64,000 nucleotides of DNA from Roseiarcus sp963833955 (GTDB lineage: Bacteria > Pseudomonadota > Alphaproteobacteria > Rhizobiales > Beijerinckiaceae), in contig CAWHZY010000008.1 in the NCBI GenBank assembly GCA_963833955.1, positions 389,822 through 453,821 on the forward strand. The letters are read 5' to 3'. The notes under the pieces are model-generated. The model had not been told where the DNA came from and ran no database searches. It worked only from the letters and a program-made list of their open reading frames with translations. This document shows, piece after piece, positions 1-8,042 of the stretch. The first letter of the stretch is position 1. Each line of letters starts with the position of its first letter. The position numbers and the translations under genes are program-made.

Positions 1-6
1 TCATCC

Positions 7-1206
7 ATGACCACGCCCTTCCACACCCTCGACGACGCCGACTTGGCCGGCAAGCGCGTTCTGTTGCGCGTCGATCTCAACGTGCCGACGGAGAACGGCC
101 GGGTGACCGACGCGACGCGCATCGAGCGCGTTGCATCGACCATCACGGAGATTGCGGACAAGGGCGGCAAGGTCATTCTTCTTGCCCATTTCGGCCGGCC
201 CAAGGGCGGCCCGGACGAAGCCAATTCGCTGAGGCCCGTCGCCGCCGCGGTCGCCGACATCATCAAGCGGCCGGTCGCCTTCGCAACCGACTGCATCGGC
301 AAGACAGCCGACGACGCGATCGCCAAAATGAAGAATGGCGACGTGCTCCTGCTCGAAAACACCCGCTTCCACAAGGGCGAGGAGAAGAACGACCCGGCCC
401 ACGTCGACCAACTCGCCAAGCTCGGCGATCTCTACGTCAACGACGCCTTTTCCGCCGCCCATCGCGCGCACGCGACGACCGAAGGGCTCGCTCGCAAATT
501 GCCTGCGTATGCAGGGCGCGCGATGCAGAAGGAGCTCGAGGCGCTGGAGGCGGCGCTCGGCAATCCGAAGCGCCCTGTCGCGGCGATCGTCGGCGGCGCC
601 AAAGTGTCGACCAAGCTCGAGCTGCTCGGCAATCTCGTCAACAAGGTCGACGTCCTCATCATCGGCGGCGGCATGGCCAACACCTTCCTGTTCGCGGAGG
701 GCAAGGGGATCGGCAAGTCGCTGTGCGAGAAGGATCTCGCCGACACCGCGCGCTCGATCGTGGCGGCGGCCGAGAAGGCCAAGTGCCGCATCCTGCTGCC
801 GGTCGACGCGACCGTCGCCGCGGAGCTCAAGCCTCATGTCCACGCGCATGTTGTCGACGTCGATCATGTTCCTGAGGAGGAGATGATCCTCGACATTGGC
901 CCGAAGTCGGTCGCCGCGGTCGAGAAGGTTTTGGGCGAGATCAGGACGCTGGTCTGGAACGGGCCGTTCGGCGCCTTCGAGACGCCGCCCTTCGACGCCG
1001 CCACGATGGCGATCGCGAAGACCGCGGCGCGCCTGACCAAGCAAGGCAAGCTGACGTCGGTCGCCGGCGGCGGCGACACCGTCGCGGCGCTCAACGAGGC
1101 CAAGGTCGCGGACGATTTCACCTATGTCTCGACCGCGGGCGGCGCGTTCCTGGAATGGATGGAAGGCAAGGCGCTGCCGGGCGTCGAGGCGCTCAGGGCG
1201 AAGTAG
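7..1206 (+). CDS. pgk: Phosphoglycerate kinase
   Basis: Cytosolic enzyme of glycolysis/gluconeogenesis and the Calvin cycle that interconverts 1,3-bisphosphoglycerate + ADP and 3-phosphoglycerate + ATP. The 399-residue product has the normal bacterial length. The N-terminal substrate motif LLRVDLNVP lies near residue 20, HFGRPKG near 60 and ENTRFHKGEEKND near 115. The C-terminal nucleotide domain shows GGAKVSTKL near 196, NGPFGAFE near 318 and the phosphate-binding GGGDTVAAL near 351. The ATG lies six bases inside the window, so the ribosome site and any gap operon upstream cannot be seen. A dispersed repeat follows the stop. Confidence 0.97.
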   Translation: MTTPFHTLDDADLAGKRVLLRVDLNVPTENGRVTDATRIERVASTITEIADKGGKVILLAHFGRPKGGPDEANSLRPVAAAVADIIKRPVAFATDCIGKTADDAIAKMKNGDVLLLENTRFHKGEEKNDPAHVDQLAKLGDLYVNDAFSAAHRAHATTEGLARKLPAYAGRAMQKELEALEAALGNPKRPVAAIVGGAKVSTKLELLGNLVNKVDVLIIGGGMANTFLFAEGKGIGKSLCEKDLADTARSIVAAAEKAKCRILLPVDATVAAELKPHVHAHVVDVDHVPEEEMILDIGPKSVAAVEKVLGEIRTLVWNGPFGAFETPPFDAATMAIAKTAARLTKQGKLTSVAGGGDTVAALNEAKVADDFTYVSTAGGAFLEWMEGKALPGVEALRAK

Positions 1207-1229
1207 GGTCGAGCGCATCAGCCATGCCG

Positions 1230-1450
1230 TCTTGTCATGCCCGCGAAAGCAGATCCAGCGGTTCCGCTTCCTGGCCGTGGATTCCCGCTCGCAAGCGGGA
1301 ATGACAAGTTGCTGTGTTCTGGCGCGCTCTACAGTCGAACTACCGCCGTCATCGCGAGGAGCGGAGCGACGTGGCGATCCAGAGCCGCCGCGTTCGTCCC
1401 TTCATCCCTGGATCGCTTCCCCCGGACTTGATCCGGGGGTCGCGACGACG
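1230..1450. repeat. Dispersed palindromic repeats downstream of pgk
   Basis: Non-coding stretch made of nested inverted repeats. One hairpin is TTCCCGCT/AGCGGGAA around 1282-1303. A second pairs GGCGATCCAG (about 1373) with CTGGATCGC (about 1408). A third is CCCCGGAC/ATCCGGGG at about 1418-1438. The GCGAGGAGCGGAGCGACG type of phrase is common in intergenic repeats of alphaproteobacteria. No reading frame here looks genuine. It may act as the pgk transcript end. Confidence 0.55.
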
Positions 1451-1457
1451 AAGCCTT

Positions 1458-1503
1458 TTGCAAGCGGGGCCTTGCATGTGTATAATGGCGTAAGGGGTAC
1501 ACA
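1458..1503 (+). promoter_or_regulatory. vapBC promoter with palindromic operator
   Basis: A near-ideal sigma-70 promoter: -35 TTGCAA at 1458-1463, 17-bp spacer, -10 TATAAT at 1481-1486. An inverted repeat, TGTGTA at 1477-1482 and TACACA at 1498-1503, brackets the -10. This is the usual layout of an operator for autorepression by a VapB-VapC complex. The vapB ATG is 20 bp further on. Confidence 0.7.
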
Positions 1504-1522
1504 TGCCCCCGAGACGCCAGAC

Positions 1523-1732
1523 ATGCGCACCAATATCGAAATCGACGACAAACTGATGGCTCAAGCCCTGAAGCTCACCGGCTTGCCGACCAAGCGCGCG
1601 GTGGTGGAAGAGGGGCTGCGGCTGATGGTTCGGCTTCGCAAGCAAGCCCGGGCGCTGAAGTCGCTCAAGGGCTTGGGTTGGGAAGGCGACCTCGACGAGA
1701 TGCGCCAGGACCGCCCGTCGCGCCCGTCGTGA
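1523..1732 (+). CDS. vapB: VapB-type antitoxin of a type II toxin-antitoxin pair
   Basis: A 69-residue protein opening MRTNIEIDDKLMAQALKLTG, the short-strand DNA-binding form of the VapB family whose members repeat the phrase D-D-x-L-x-x-x-A. It should bind its own promoter and neutralise the PIN-domain toxin encoded next. The TGA stop overlaps the GTG start of vapC (GTGA at 1729-1732), typical of translational coupling. The palindrome around the -10 upstream supports autoregulation. Family assignment is firm; the target of the toxin is not known. Confidence 0.85.
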   Translation: MRTNIEIDDKLMAQALKLTGLPTKRAVVEEGLRLMVRLRKQARALKSLKGLGWEGDLDEMRQDRPSRPS

Positions 1733-2119
1733 TCCTGGTTGATAGCTCCGTCTGGATCGCGCATCTTCGGGGGTCTTTGACGCCGGCGACCGCGAAACTC
1801 GAAGCTGCGGTGACTGCCGAGCCGATCCTTGTTGGCGACCTCATCCTGCTTGAAGTTCTTCAGGGCGCTCGCGATGAGCGTCGCTGCGGCGCGCATCGAA
1901 CGCGGCTTGCGCCGCTTCGAGGTCGTGACTCTGCTCGACGCCGATCTCGCGCCCCGCGCAGCGCGGAATTATCGCAGGCTGAGAGATATGGGCATAACGA
2001 TCCGCAAGACGAACGACATTATTATCGGCACGTTTTGCATTGAACGCGGCTGCTCGCTGCTGCACGACGATCGCGATTTTGTCGCCATGGAGGAGCATCT
2101 CGGCCTTGTGGCTGCGTGA
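1729..2119 (+). CDS. vapC: VapC PIN-domain ribonuclease toxin, frameshifted
   Basis: PIN-domain toxin expected to cleave RNA with metal ions. It starts at the GTG overlapping the vapB stop and reads VILVDSSVWIAHLRGS. The acidic residues of the fold are all present across two frames: D in VDSS, E in LLEVLQG, D in KTNDIIIG and D in LLHDDRDF. The frame changes by +1 near 1880 (between QGARDER and AAARIERGL), consistent with one extra base in CGTCGCTGC. About 129 residues after repair, normal for VapC. As written the toxin would be truncated; because vapB is intact this may be a sequence error or a silenced toxin. Confidence 0.8.
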
Positions 2120-2169
2120 AGCCGGACCGAACGCGGAAAGCGCGACGGCTAGAGCCTTCTGCTCTTGAG

Positions 2170-2420
2170 TTTACGCGCAGATCGCCCCACCGCGTCTCCT
2201 CCCCCCATAGCCCGTCCAAAGGACGGGCGTCCTTCGGGCGCCCTATGGTGGGGGAGGACAGAGGAGGGGGGTCGCGCCGTCCTAACGAGGCTAGCGAGCC
2301 ACGGCGCATCGATATCTCCTCGGTCCGCGCGACCCCCCACCCCTGCCCGCCCCCACATAGGGCGTCCGGAAGGACGCCCGTCTCTCGACGGGCTATGAGG
2401 GGGCGGGTGCGCTAACGCCA
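2170..2420. repeat. Intergenic palindromic repeat cluster
   Basis: Between vapC and the thioesterase the DNA holds two related palindromic blocks, each built from CCC/GGG-rich arms around GGACGGGCG and GGCGTCC cores (about 2200-2262 and 2335-2415). They lie in opposite orientation. A similar GCGTCCTTCCGGACGCCC hairpin recurs near 47660. No gene is supported here. Confidence 0.5.
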
Positions 2421-2446
2421 TCGATTCTACCCAAATGCAGCATGCT

Positions 2447-3236
2447 CTAGCGCAGCCTGATCGCGAGGCTCTGGGTCGCGCGGCCGATCAGTCCTTTTTC
2501 GTCATAGAGCGCGGACTCGGCCAATCCGCAGCCATTGCCGCCGAAGAGAGCTGCGCGCCTCGAGGCAAATCCATTCGCCCTCGGGTCGGCGGAAGAGGTT
2601 GATGGTGAGATCGCAATTGATGAACACATATTTCGAGAAATCCAGTGCGGCGCTCACGCCGTTGCCCGAATCTCCGGCGACGGCGACGCGCTGATAGGGG
2701 CTCGGCTGCTCGCCCTCGATGAGCGGATGGTTCATGCGAAACCAGGCGGCGCAGGGTCCGTTGAAGAAGCGCCCTGCCGCAAGCCGATTTTCGACCAGCG
2801 CGCCGTAACCCGCCCTCAGCTGCGCCATGGGGATCTTGACGACTGGGCATTCGTCGGGCGGCTTCGGCGCGGCCGGCGGCGGATGGCCCGGCGTGCCCTT
2901 CGGAACGGGAAAATCCTCCTCGCGCTGCATGAGCGCCGTGAAACGCGCGACCTCCTTGTCCTGGGCGCTCAAGCGACCCGAAAAGTGGCCGGCGTTGCGG
3001 CCGACATAGTCCTGCACGACCTCGACGAGGCAGTCGCCGATGGGCGCGGGCCGCATGAGGTTGACAGTCAGCCGTCCGAGATGGGTCAATCCCTCTTTGG
3101 CGGCGAAGCGTTCGATCGCGCGACAGATCAGCGCCGAGGGCGGTCCGGCGTGCTGATGGCCGGGATGCCAAGGGCCGCGGGTCAGCTCACTGGCGCGAAA
3201 CACGCCGTCACCGACTTCGCTATAGGCTGTGTCCAA
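2447..3236 (-). CDS. Acyl-CoA thioesterase family protein (hotdog fold), frameshifted
   Basis: Double-hotdog thioesterase of the TesB-like/DUF4442 kind, expected to hydrolyse acyl-CoA. Recognisable are GPWHPGHQHAGPPSALICRA near the N-terminus, the LTVNLMRPAPIGD strand and the C-terminal GLAESALYDEKGLIGRATQS. The last part is in another frame; a one-base insertion near 2550 joins ICLEARS to LFGGNGCGLAES. I start it at TTG 3236, because GGAGG stands 7 bases upstream and the product then begins DTAYSEVGDGVF as in relatives; an upstream in-frame start would add 27 basic residues. About 262 residues. Divergent from the next gene. Confidence 0.7.
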
Positions 3237-3398
3237 TGAGAGCCTCCGCCGTAGCGCCACTCTCGCTCTCGTCGGCGCGCGCTTGAGTTTTTTGCGCCAT
3301 GCGGGGGCTTGGCGCAAGATGGTTCGTATATAAACTAATATGGCTGATATGTGGGTAAAGCCAAAGACATCTTTTCGCCTGCGCTTGGGACCATCCGC

Positions 3399-4083
3399 GT
3401 GAAAGGCGCCGAGGCTGACGCCGTGTTCACCGCCATCAGGCGAACCGGCCTCGTCCCGCGAGGCGCGTTCAGGCTCGCGGAGGGCGAGCGGGTCGGAGAA
3501 CTGGCCGGCATGCGCACAATCGTGCTCGCCGGCATGGCCGGCCGCAGACGGCTGGGACGCGTTCGCCGCGTCGCCCGAGGCGGGCGATGGGCTTGCCGAC
3601 CCGCTCGACCGCTGGAGCCGGCGGCTGATCGAGAGCCTCGCGGCCGAGCTCGGGGCGAAGGCGTTGTTCCCTTTTGGCGGGCCGCCTTTTTTGCCGTTCC
3701 AACGATGGGCGCAGCGCGCGGAACCGCTCCATTCCTCACCGATTGGCCTATTAATTCACCCGCATTACGGCCTTTGGCATGCCTACCGCGGCGCACTTGG
3801 GCTCAGCGAAGAGCTCGCCGTCGCCGAGCCGGCGTTCGCTCCGAGCCCATGTGAAACGTGTTCGGGACGCTGGTGCTTGAAGACCTGTCCGGTTGGAGCG
3901 TTTTCGGAAGCGGGCTACGACGTCGCGGCTTGCACCGGTCATCTTCGAAGCCGAGCCGGCGAGGATTGCATGGCCTTTGGCTGCCAGGCTCGCCGGGCGT
4001 GCCCGGTCGGCGCGGAACACGCCTACGGGCCTGAACAGGCCGGGTTCCTCATGCGCGCGTTCTTGCGCGGGCAGGGCGGCTGA
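3399..4083 (+). CDS. Ferredoxin-like cysteine-rich protein, frameshifted
   Basis: A conserved alphaproteobacterial protein usually labelled 4Fe-4S ferredoxin-like; function not established. After FPFGGPPFLPFQRWAQRAEP it carries a cluster of cysteines: CETCSGRWCLKTCPVGAF, then CTGH, CMAFGCQARRACPVG, which could hold an iron-sulfur centre. The N-terminal third is in a different frame; a single extra base near 3550 (in GGCCGCAGACGGC) restores LAGMAGRDGWDAFAAS. I prefer the GTG at 3399, with GGGA eight bases upstream and the usual short lead before GLVPRGAF; GTG 3351 is the alternative. It is convergent with the methyltransferase. Confidence 0.65.
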
Positions 4084-4147
4084 AGCGGGGGACGATTTCG
4101 ACGCCTCACCCCCGCGCGAGATCCCGCGAATCGGGCGACGACAAACG

Positions 4148-4398
4148 TTTGCGGAAAAACGGAATTAATGCTATAGGCTTGTGCTATGAAGGATTCCGAC
4201 TGGACCAAGGGGCATCGGGCATCGGGATCGCTTGGACGCCCTTTGGCGGAGCCAGAGAGGCAGGAGAGACGGGCGAGGGCGTTTTTAGTGAATCGCTCGC
4301 AACCCATTGAAAAGGCTCGATTCGAAAAAATAAACGCTAGTAAACGCTAGCACTTTTACTAGCGTTTAGGCGCGTTTACTGGCGTTTACGCGCGTTTA
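4148..4398 (+). repeat. Iteron element, copy A
   Basis: Intergenic element between two convergent genes. Reading along the + strand: a promoter-like block TTTGCGGAAAAACGGAAT with GTGCTATGA at 4181-4189; a variable stretch; AACCCATTGAAAAGG at 4301-4315; then a 68-bp array at 4331-4398. The array is TAAACGCTAG twice (4331-4350), spacer CACTTTTA (4351-4358), then four units ending in GCGTTTA every 10 bp (4359-4398). The inner units form a perfect 10-bp inverted repeat around the spacer. The same architecture recurs at 10618-10861 and 39646-39907. Confidence 0.85.
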
Positions 4399-4466
4399 TT
4401 CGCCTTGGGCGGGAGGGCTGCCCGCGCCATTTTGACGCAAGGCGGACGGGTCGAGCGAGCGGCGCG

Positions 4467-5331
4467 TCAGCCCGGATTGGTCGCCGTGACCATCCAGATC
4501 GCCGCGCCGAGCGGCACGCTGTCGCCCCGCGCATGCGCCGCGAGAGCCTTGCGGATGTCCGCCGTCGCCGCGGCGCGGACCGCCTCGCTCTGGCCGTCGA
4601 GCATCCGGCTTGTCGGGCCGATCGTCATCGCGGCGCGGACGGCCGTGTCGAGCCCGCGGCCGGTCGCGATGTCGAGCTCGAGATCGTGCGGCGTGAGAAC
4701 GATGTCGGCGAAGCCCGCGTCGCTGAGGACCCGCCGCACCCGCGTTTCGCTGGCGAAAGCGAAGGGCCCCGGCGCCTCGGGGTCCGTCTCGGGCAGAGGA
4801 GGGGCGTGCTTGCCCGCTTCGCGCAGCGGCAGGATCAGCCAGGGGTTCTGCCTGGGCTCGCGCCAGCAGGCGAAGGCGAGTCGGCCGCCAGGCTTGAGGC
4901 CGTTGCGCAGGTTGGCGAACGATCGCGCCGGATCGGCGAAGAACATGACGCCGAACCGCGACGCCACGAGGTCGGCGCCGTTGGGCTCGAAATCGTAGAC
5001 CGTGGCGTCGGCGCGTTCGAACCGGATCGGGCAGGCTCTGCGGCGCCCGCTCGCGAGCGCGCGCCAGCATCGGCTCGGAAATGTCGAGCCCGAGGACCTT
5101 GCCACCCGGACTGACGCGGGCGGCGAAGTCGATCGTCGTCGCGCCGCAGCCGCAGCCGACGTCGATCACGCGATCGCCAGGTTTTGGGTCCGCTACGGCG
5201 ATCAGCCGGTCGGAAACGGGCCGCAGAACTTGATCCTGATGTTCCTGATGGTCGGTCCATCGCTGTCCGGCGCTCGCGTTCCAGTACTCGGACTGCGCGG
5301 CATTGTCGGCGTGGATTGGCGCAGCGGACAT
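4467..5331 (-). CDS. Class I SAM-dependent methyltransferase, frameshifted
   Basis: Rossmann-fold methyltransferase of the UbiE/Methyltransf_11 type, substrate unknown. SAM-binding motif I VIDVGCGCGATT is near residue 58, the acidic LGLDISEPML follows, and motif post-I ADLVASRFGVMFFADP lies further on. The N-terminal third and the rest are in different frames; an extra base in the GGG at 5029-5031 joins APQSLP to IRFERADATVYDF. The repaired product is about 287 residues. The start is the ATG of MSAAPIHADNAAQ; the ORF extends upstream without a better start. Divergent from the phosphoketolase gene. Confidence 0.75.
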
Positions 5332-5518
5332 GGGTTCCCTGATTGCTGAGTTGGGCGGCGCTTCTGGGTTGCACCAGATTTTGAGACGGCGCAATGGGAG
5401 GCCTCGTCATGCAATTGATACCCGGCCTCGCTAATCCTGCTAGACTTTGAGGCTGGACCTGTAAGGTACTCGAAAGATTCAGCGAACCAGGCTCGGTCAT
5501 TCGACATGGGAGATGACG

Positions 5519-7969
5519 ATGGCGACCACGACCGCTCTGTCGAAAAAGGAAAGCGCGACGAAAACCGAAAGCACGCTGTCGAAAGCCGAGGCCGCGCTCA
5601 TCAACGCCTATTGGCGCGCCGCCAATTATCTGTCTGTCGGTCAGATCTATCTGTTCGACAATCCCTTGCTGCGTGAGCCTCTGAAAGAGGAGCACATCAA
5701 GCCTCGCCTCCTCGGGCATTGGGGTACGACGCCTGGCCTCAACTTCATCTACGCGCACCTCAATCGGCTGATCAAGAAACACGATCTCGATGTGATCTAC
5801 ATCACCGGTCCCGGACATGGAGGGCCGGGGCTGGTTGCGAACGCCTATCTCGAAGGCACCTACAGCGAAGTTTATCCCGGCGTCTCGCGAGACGCGGAGG
5901 GCATGAAGCGGCTCTTCACCCAGTTCTCGTTTCCAGGCGGAATCCCAAGCCACGTCGCGCCCGAGACGCCCGGCTCGATCCATGAGGGCGGCGAGCTCGG
6001 CTACTCGCTGTCGCACGCGTTCGGCGCCGCGTTCGATAACCCCGATCTCATCGTCGCCGCCGTCGTCGGCGATGGCGAAGCCGAGACGGGGCCGCTTGCG
6101 ACGAGCTGGCATTCCAACAAGTTCCTGAACCCGGTGCGCGACGGCGCCGTGCTGCCGATCCTGCATCTCAACGGGTACAAGATCGCCAATCCAACCGTGT
6201 TGGCGCGGATACCGCACGAGGAGCTCGATCATCTCTTGCGCGGGTACGGTTACGCGCCTCATTTCGTCGAAGGGGATGACCCGGCGGTGATGCACGAACT
6301 CATGGCGTCCACGCTCGAAACGGTGGTCGGCGAGATCCGGAACATCCAGGCCGATGCACGGAAGAACGGATTTTCCAAGCGCCCGATCTGGCCGATGATC
6401 GTCATGCGCACGCCGAAGGGCTGGACCTGTCCCAAGGAGATCGACGGCAAGCGGGAGGAGGGCTACTGGCGGTCGCATCAGGTCCCAATGAGCGCGATGC
6501 GCGGCCACCCGGAGCACGTCGGCGTCCTCGAGACATGGATGAAGAGCTATCGCCCCGAGGAGCTGTTCGACGACACGGGCCGCCTAAAGGGCGAGCTCGC
6601 CGCGCTTGCGCCGCAGGGCGCCCGCCGGATGAGCGCCAATCCGCACGCGAACGGCGGCCTGCTCTTGCACGACTTGAAGCTTCCAGACTTCCGCGACCAC
6701 GCGGTCGACGTGTCGTCACCCGGTTCAGTGAATGCGGAAGCGACACAGGTCATGGGCCAATTCCTGCGCGATGTGATGAAACTCAATCTGGAGCAGCGGA
6801 ACTTCCGCCTGTTCAGCCCGGACGAGAACAATTCGAACCGTTGGCAGGACGTGCTCGAGGTCACGAACCGCGCCTGGGTCGCCGAGACGTTATCGTACGA
6901 CGACCATCTCGCAGCCGACGGGCGTGTGATGGAGATGCTGAGCGAGCACCAATGTCAGGGCTGGCTCGAAGGCTATCTGCTGACCGGCCGGCACGGCTTC
7001 TTCTCGTGCTACGAAGCGTTCATCCACATCATAGATTCGATGTTCAATCAGCATGCGAAATGGCTGAAAGTCTGCGGCCACGTCAAATGGCGTCGACCGA
7101 TCGCTTCGCTGAATTATCTGTTGTCCAGCCACGTGTGGCGGCAGGACCACAACGGCTTTTCGCACCAGGACCCCGGCTTCATCGACCACGTGATGAACAA
7201 AAAGGCGGAAGTTGTGCGGATCTATTTGCCGCCCGACGCGAATTGCCTGCTGTCGGTTACCGATCATTGCTTGCGTAGCCGCAACTACGTGAATGTCATC
7301 GTCGCGGGCAAACAGCCGTCGCCGCAATGGCTGACCATGGATCAGGCGGTCAGGCACTGCGAAGCGGGCCTAGGGATCTGGCCATGGGCGAGCAACGACC
7401 GCGGCGGCGAGCCGGACGTCGTGATGGCTTGCTGCGGCGATGTGCCGACGCTTGAGACGCTCGCCGCCGTCAAGCTCCTGCGCCAGCACGCGCCCGAACT
7501 CAAGATACGGGTCGTCAACGTCGTCGATCTCATGACGCTGCAGCCGTCAAGCGAGCATCCGCACGGCATTTCCGATCGTGACTTCGACGCTCTCTTCACG
7601 GTCGACAAACCAATCATCTTTGCGTTTCATGGCTACCCGTGGCTCATCCATCGCCTGACCTACCGGCGGAGCGGGCACGACAACATTCATGTGCGCGGCT
7701 ACAAGGAAGAGGGGACGACGACGACGCCTTTCGATATGTGCGTCATCAACGATCTTGACCGGTTCCATCTCGTCGGCGACGTCATCGACCGCGTGCCAAA
7801 GCTTGGCGAGCGAGCCGCCTACGCCAAGCAGGAAATCCGCGACAAGCTCATCGATCATCGCGAATACATCCGCCGCTTCGGCGACGATATGCCCGAGATC
7901 AAGAACTGGACATGGGCGGGTCAAGGCTCGGCGGCGGGCGTGGCCTCGACCGAGGGCGACAACGTCTGA
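5519..7969 (+). CDS. xfp: Xylulose-5-phosphate/fructose-6-phosphate phosphoketolase
   Basis: Thiamine-diphosphate enzyme that splits xylulose 5-phosphate (or fructose 6-phosphate) with phosphate into acetyl phosphate and an aldose phosphate, bypassing pyruvate decarboxylation. About 816 residues, the family length. YITGPGHGGPGLVANAYLEG and GDGEAETGPLATSWHSNKF form the ThDP site; later HQDPGFIDH and GYKEEGTTTTPFDM are typical. Two ATGs are possible: 5513 and 5519. GGGAG at 5508-5512 sits 6 bases before 5519 but almost touches 5513, so I prefer 5519. Glycogen phosphorylase follows 73 bp later on the same strand, suggesting an operon that feeds storage sugar into this route. Confidence 0.96.
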   Translation: MATTTALSKKESATKTESTLSKAEAALINAYWRAANYLSVGQIYLFDNPLLREPLKEEHIKPRLLGHWGTTPGLNFIYAHLNRLIKKHDLDVIYITGPGHGGPGLVANAYLEGTYSEVYPGVSRDAEGMKRLFTQFSFPGGIPSHVAPETPGSIHEGGELGYSLSHAFGAAFDNPDLIVAAVVGDGEAETGPLATSWHSNKFLNPVRDGAVLPILHLNGYKIANPTVLARIPHEELDHLLRGYGYAPHFVEGDDPAVMHELMASTLETVVGEIRNIQADARKNGFSKRPIWPMIVMRTPKGWTCPKEIDGKREEGYWRSHQVPMSAMRGHPEHVGVLETWMKSYRPEELFDDTGRLKGELAALAPQGARRMSANPHANGGLLLHDLKLPDFRDHAVDVSSPGSVNAEATQVMGQFLRDVMKLNLEQRNFRLFSPDENNSNRWQDVLEVTNRAWVAETLSYDDHLAADGRVMEMLSEHQCQGWLEGYLLTGRHGFFSCYEAFIHIIDSMFNQHAKWLKVCGHVKWRRPIASLNYLLSSHVWRQDHNGFSHQDPGFIDHVMNKKAEVVRIYLPPDANCLLSVTDHCLRSRNYVNVIVAGKQPSPQWLTMDQAVRHCEAGLGIWPWASNDRGGEPDVVMACCGDVPTLETLAAVKLLRQHAPELKIRVVNVVDLMTLQPSSEHPHGISDRDFDALFTVDKPIIFAFHGYPWLIHRLTYRRSGHDNIHVRGYKEEGTTTTPFDMCVINDLDRFHLVGDVIDRVPKLGERAAYAKQEIRDKLIDHREYIRRFGDDMPEIKNWTWAGQGSAAGVASTEGDNV

Positions 7970-8042
7970 ACCCCAACCAGCGTCGCCAGAGCGTCACAAG
8001 CGCCGGATATCAATGGCCCTCCTCGGTGGGAGGGCCTGGCCA

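Noticed and set aside
4186..4350. 54-codon frame inside element copy A (ATG 4186)
   Set aside because: The frame is not kept in copies B, C and D, where a TAA falls in the AACCC block; the ATG belongs to the promoter-like block.
4331..4398. Possible CRISPR array
   Set aside because: The units are 10 bp in unbroken register with no spacers, change orientation across an 8-bp core, and no cas gene is present.
4835..6517. 560-codon minus-strand frame across the methyltransferase and phosphoketolase start
   Set aside because: It is a chance join of a methyltransferase fragment with an antisense shadow of xfp.
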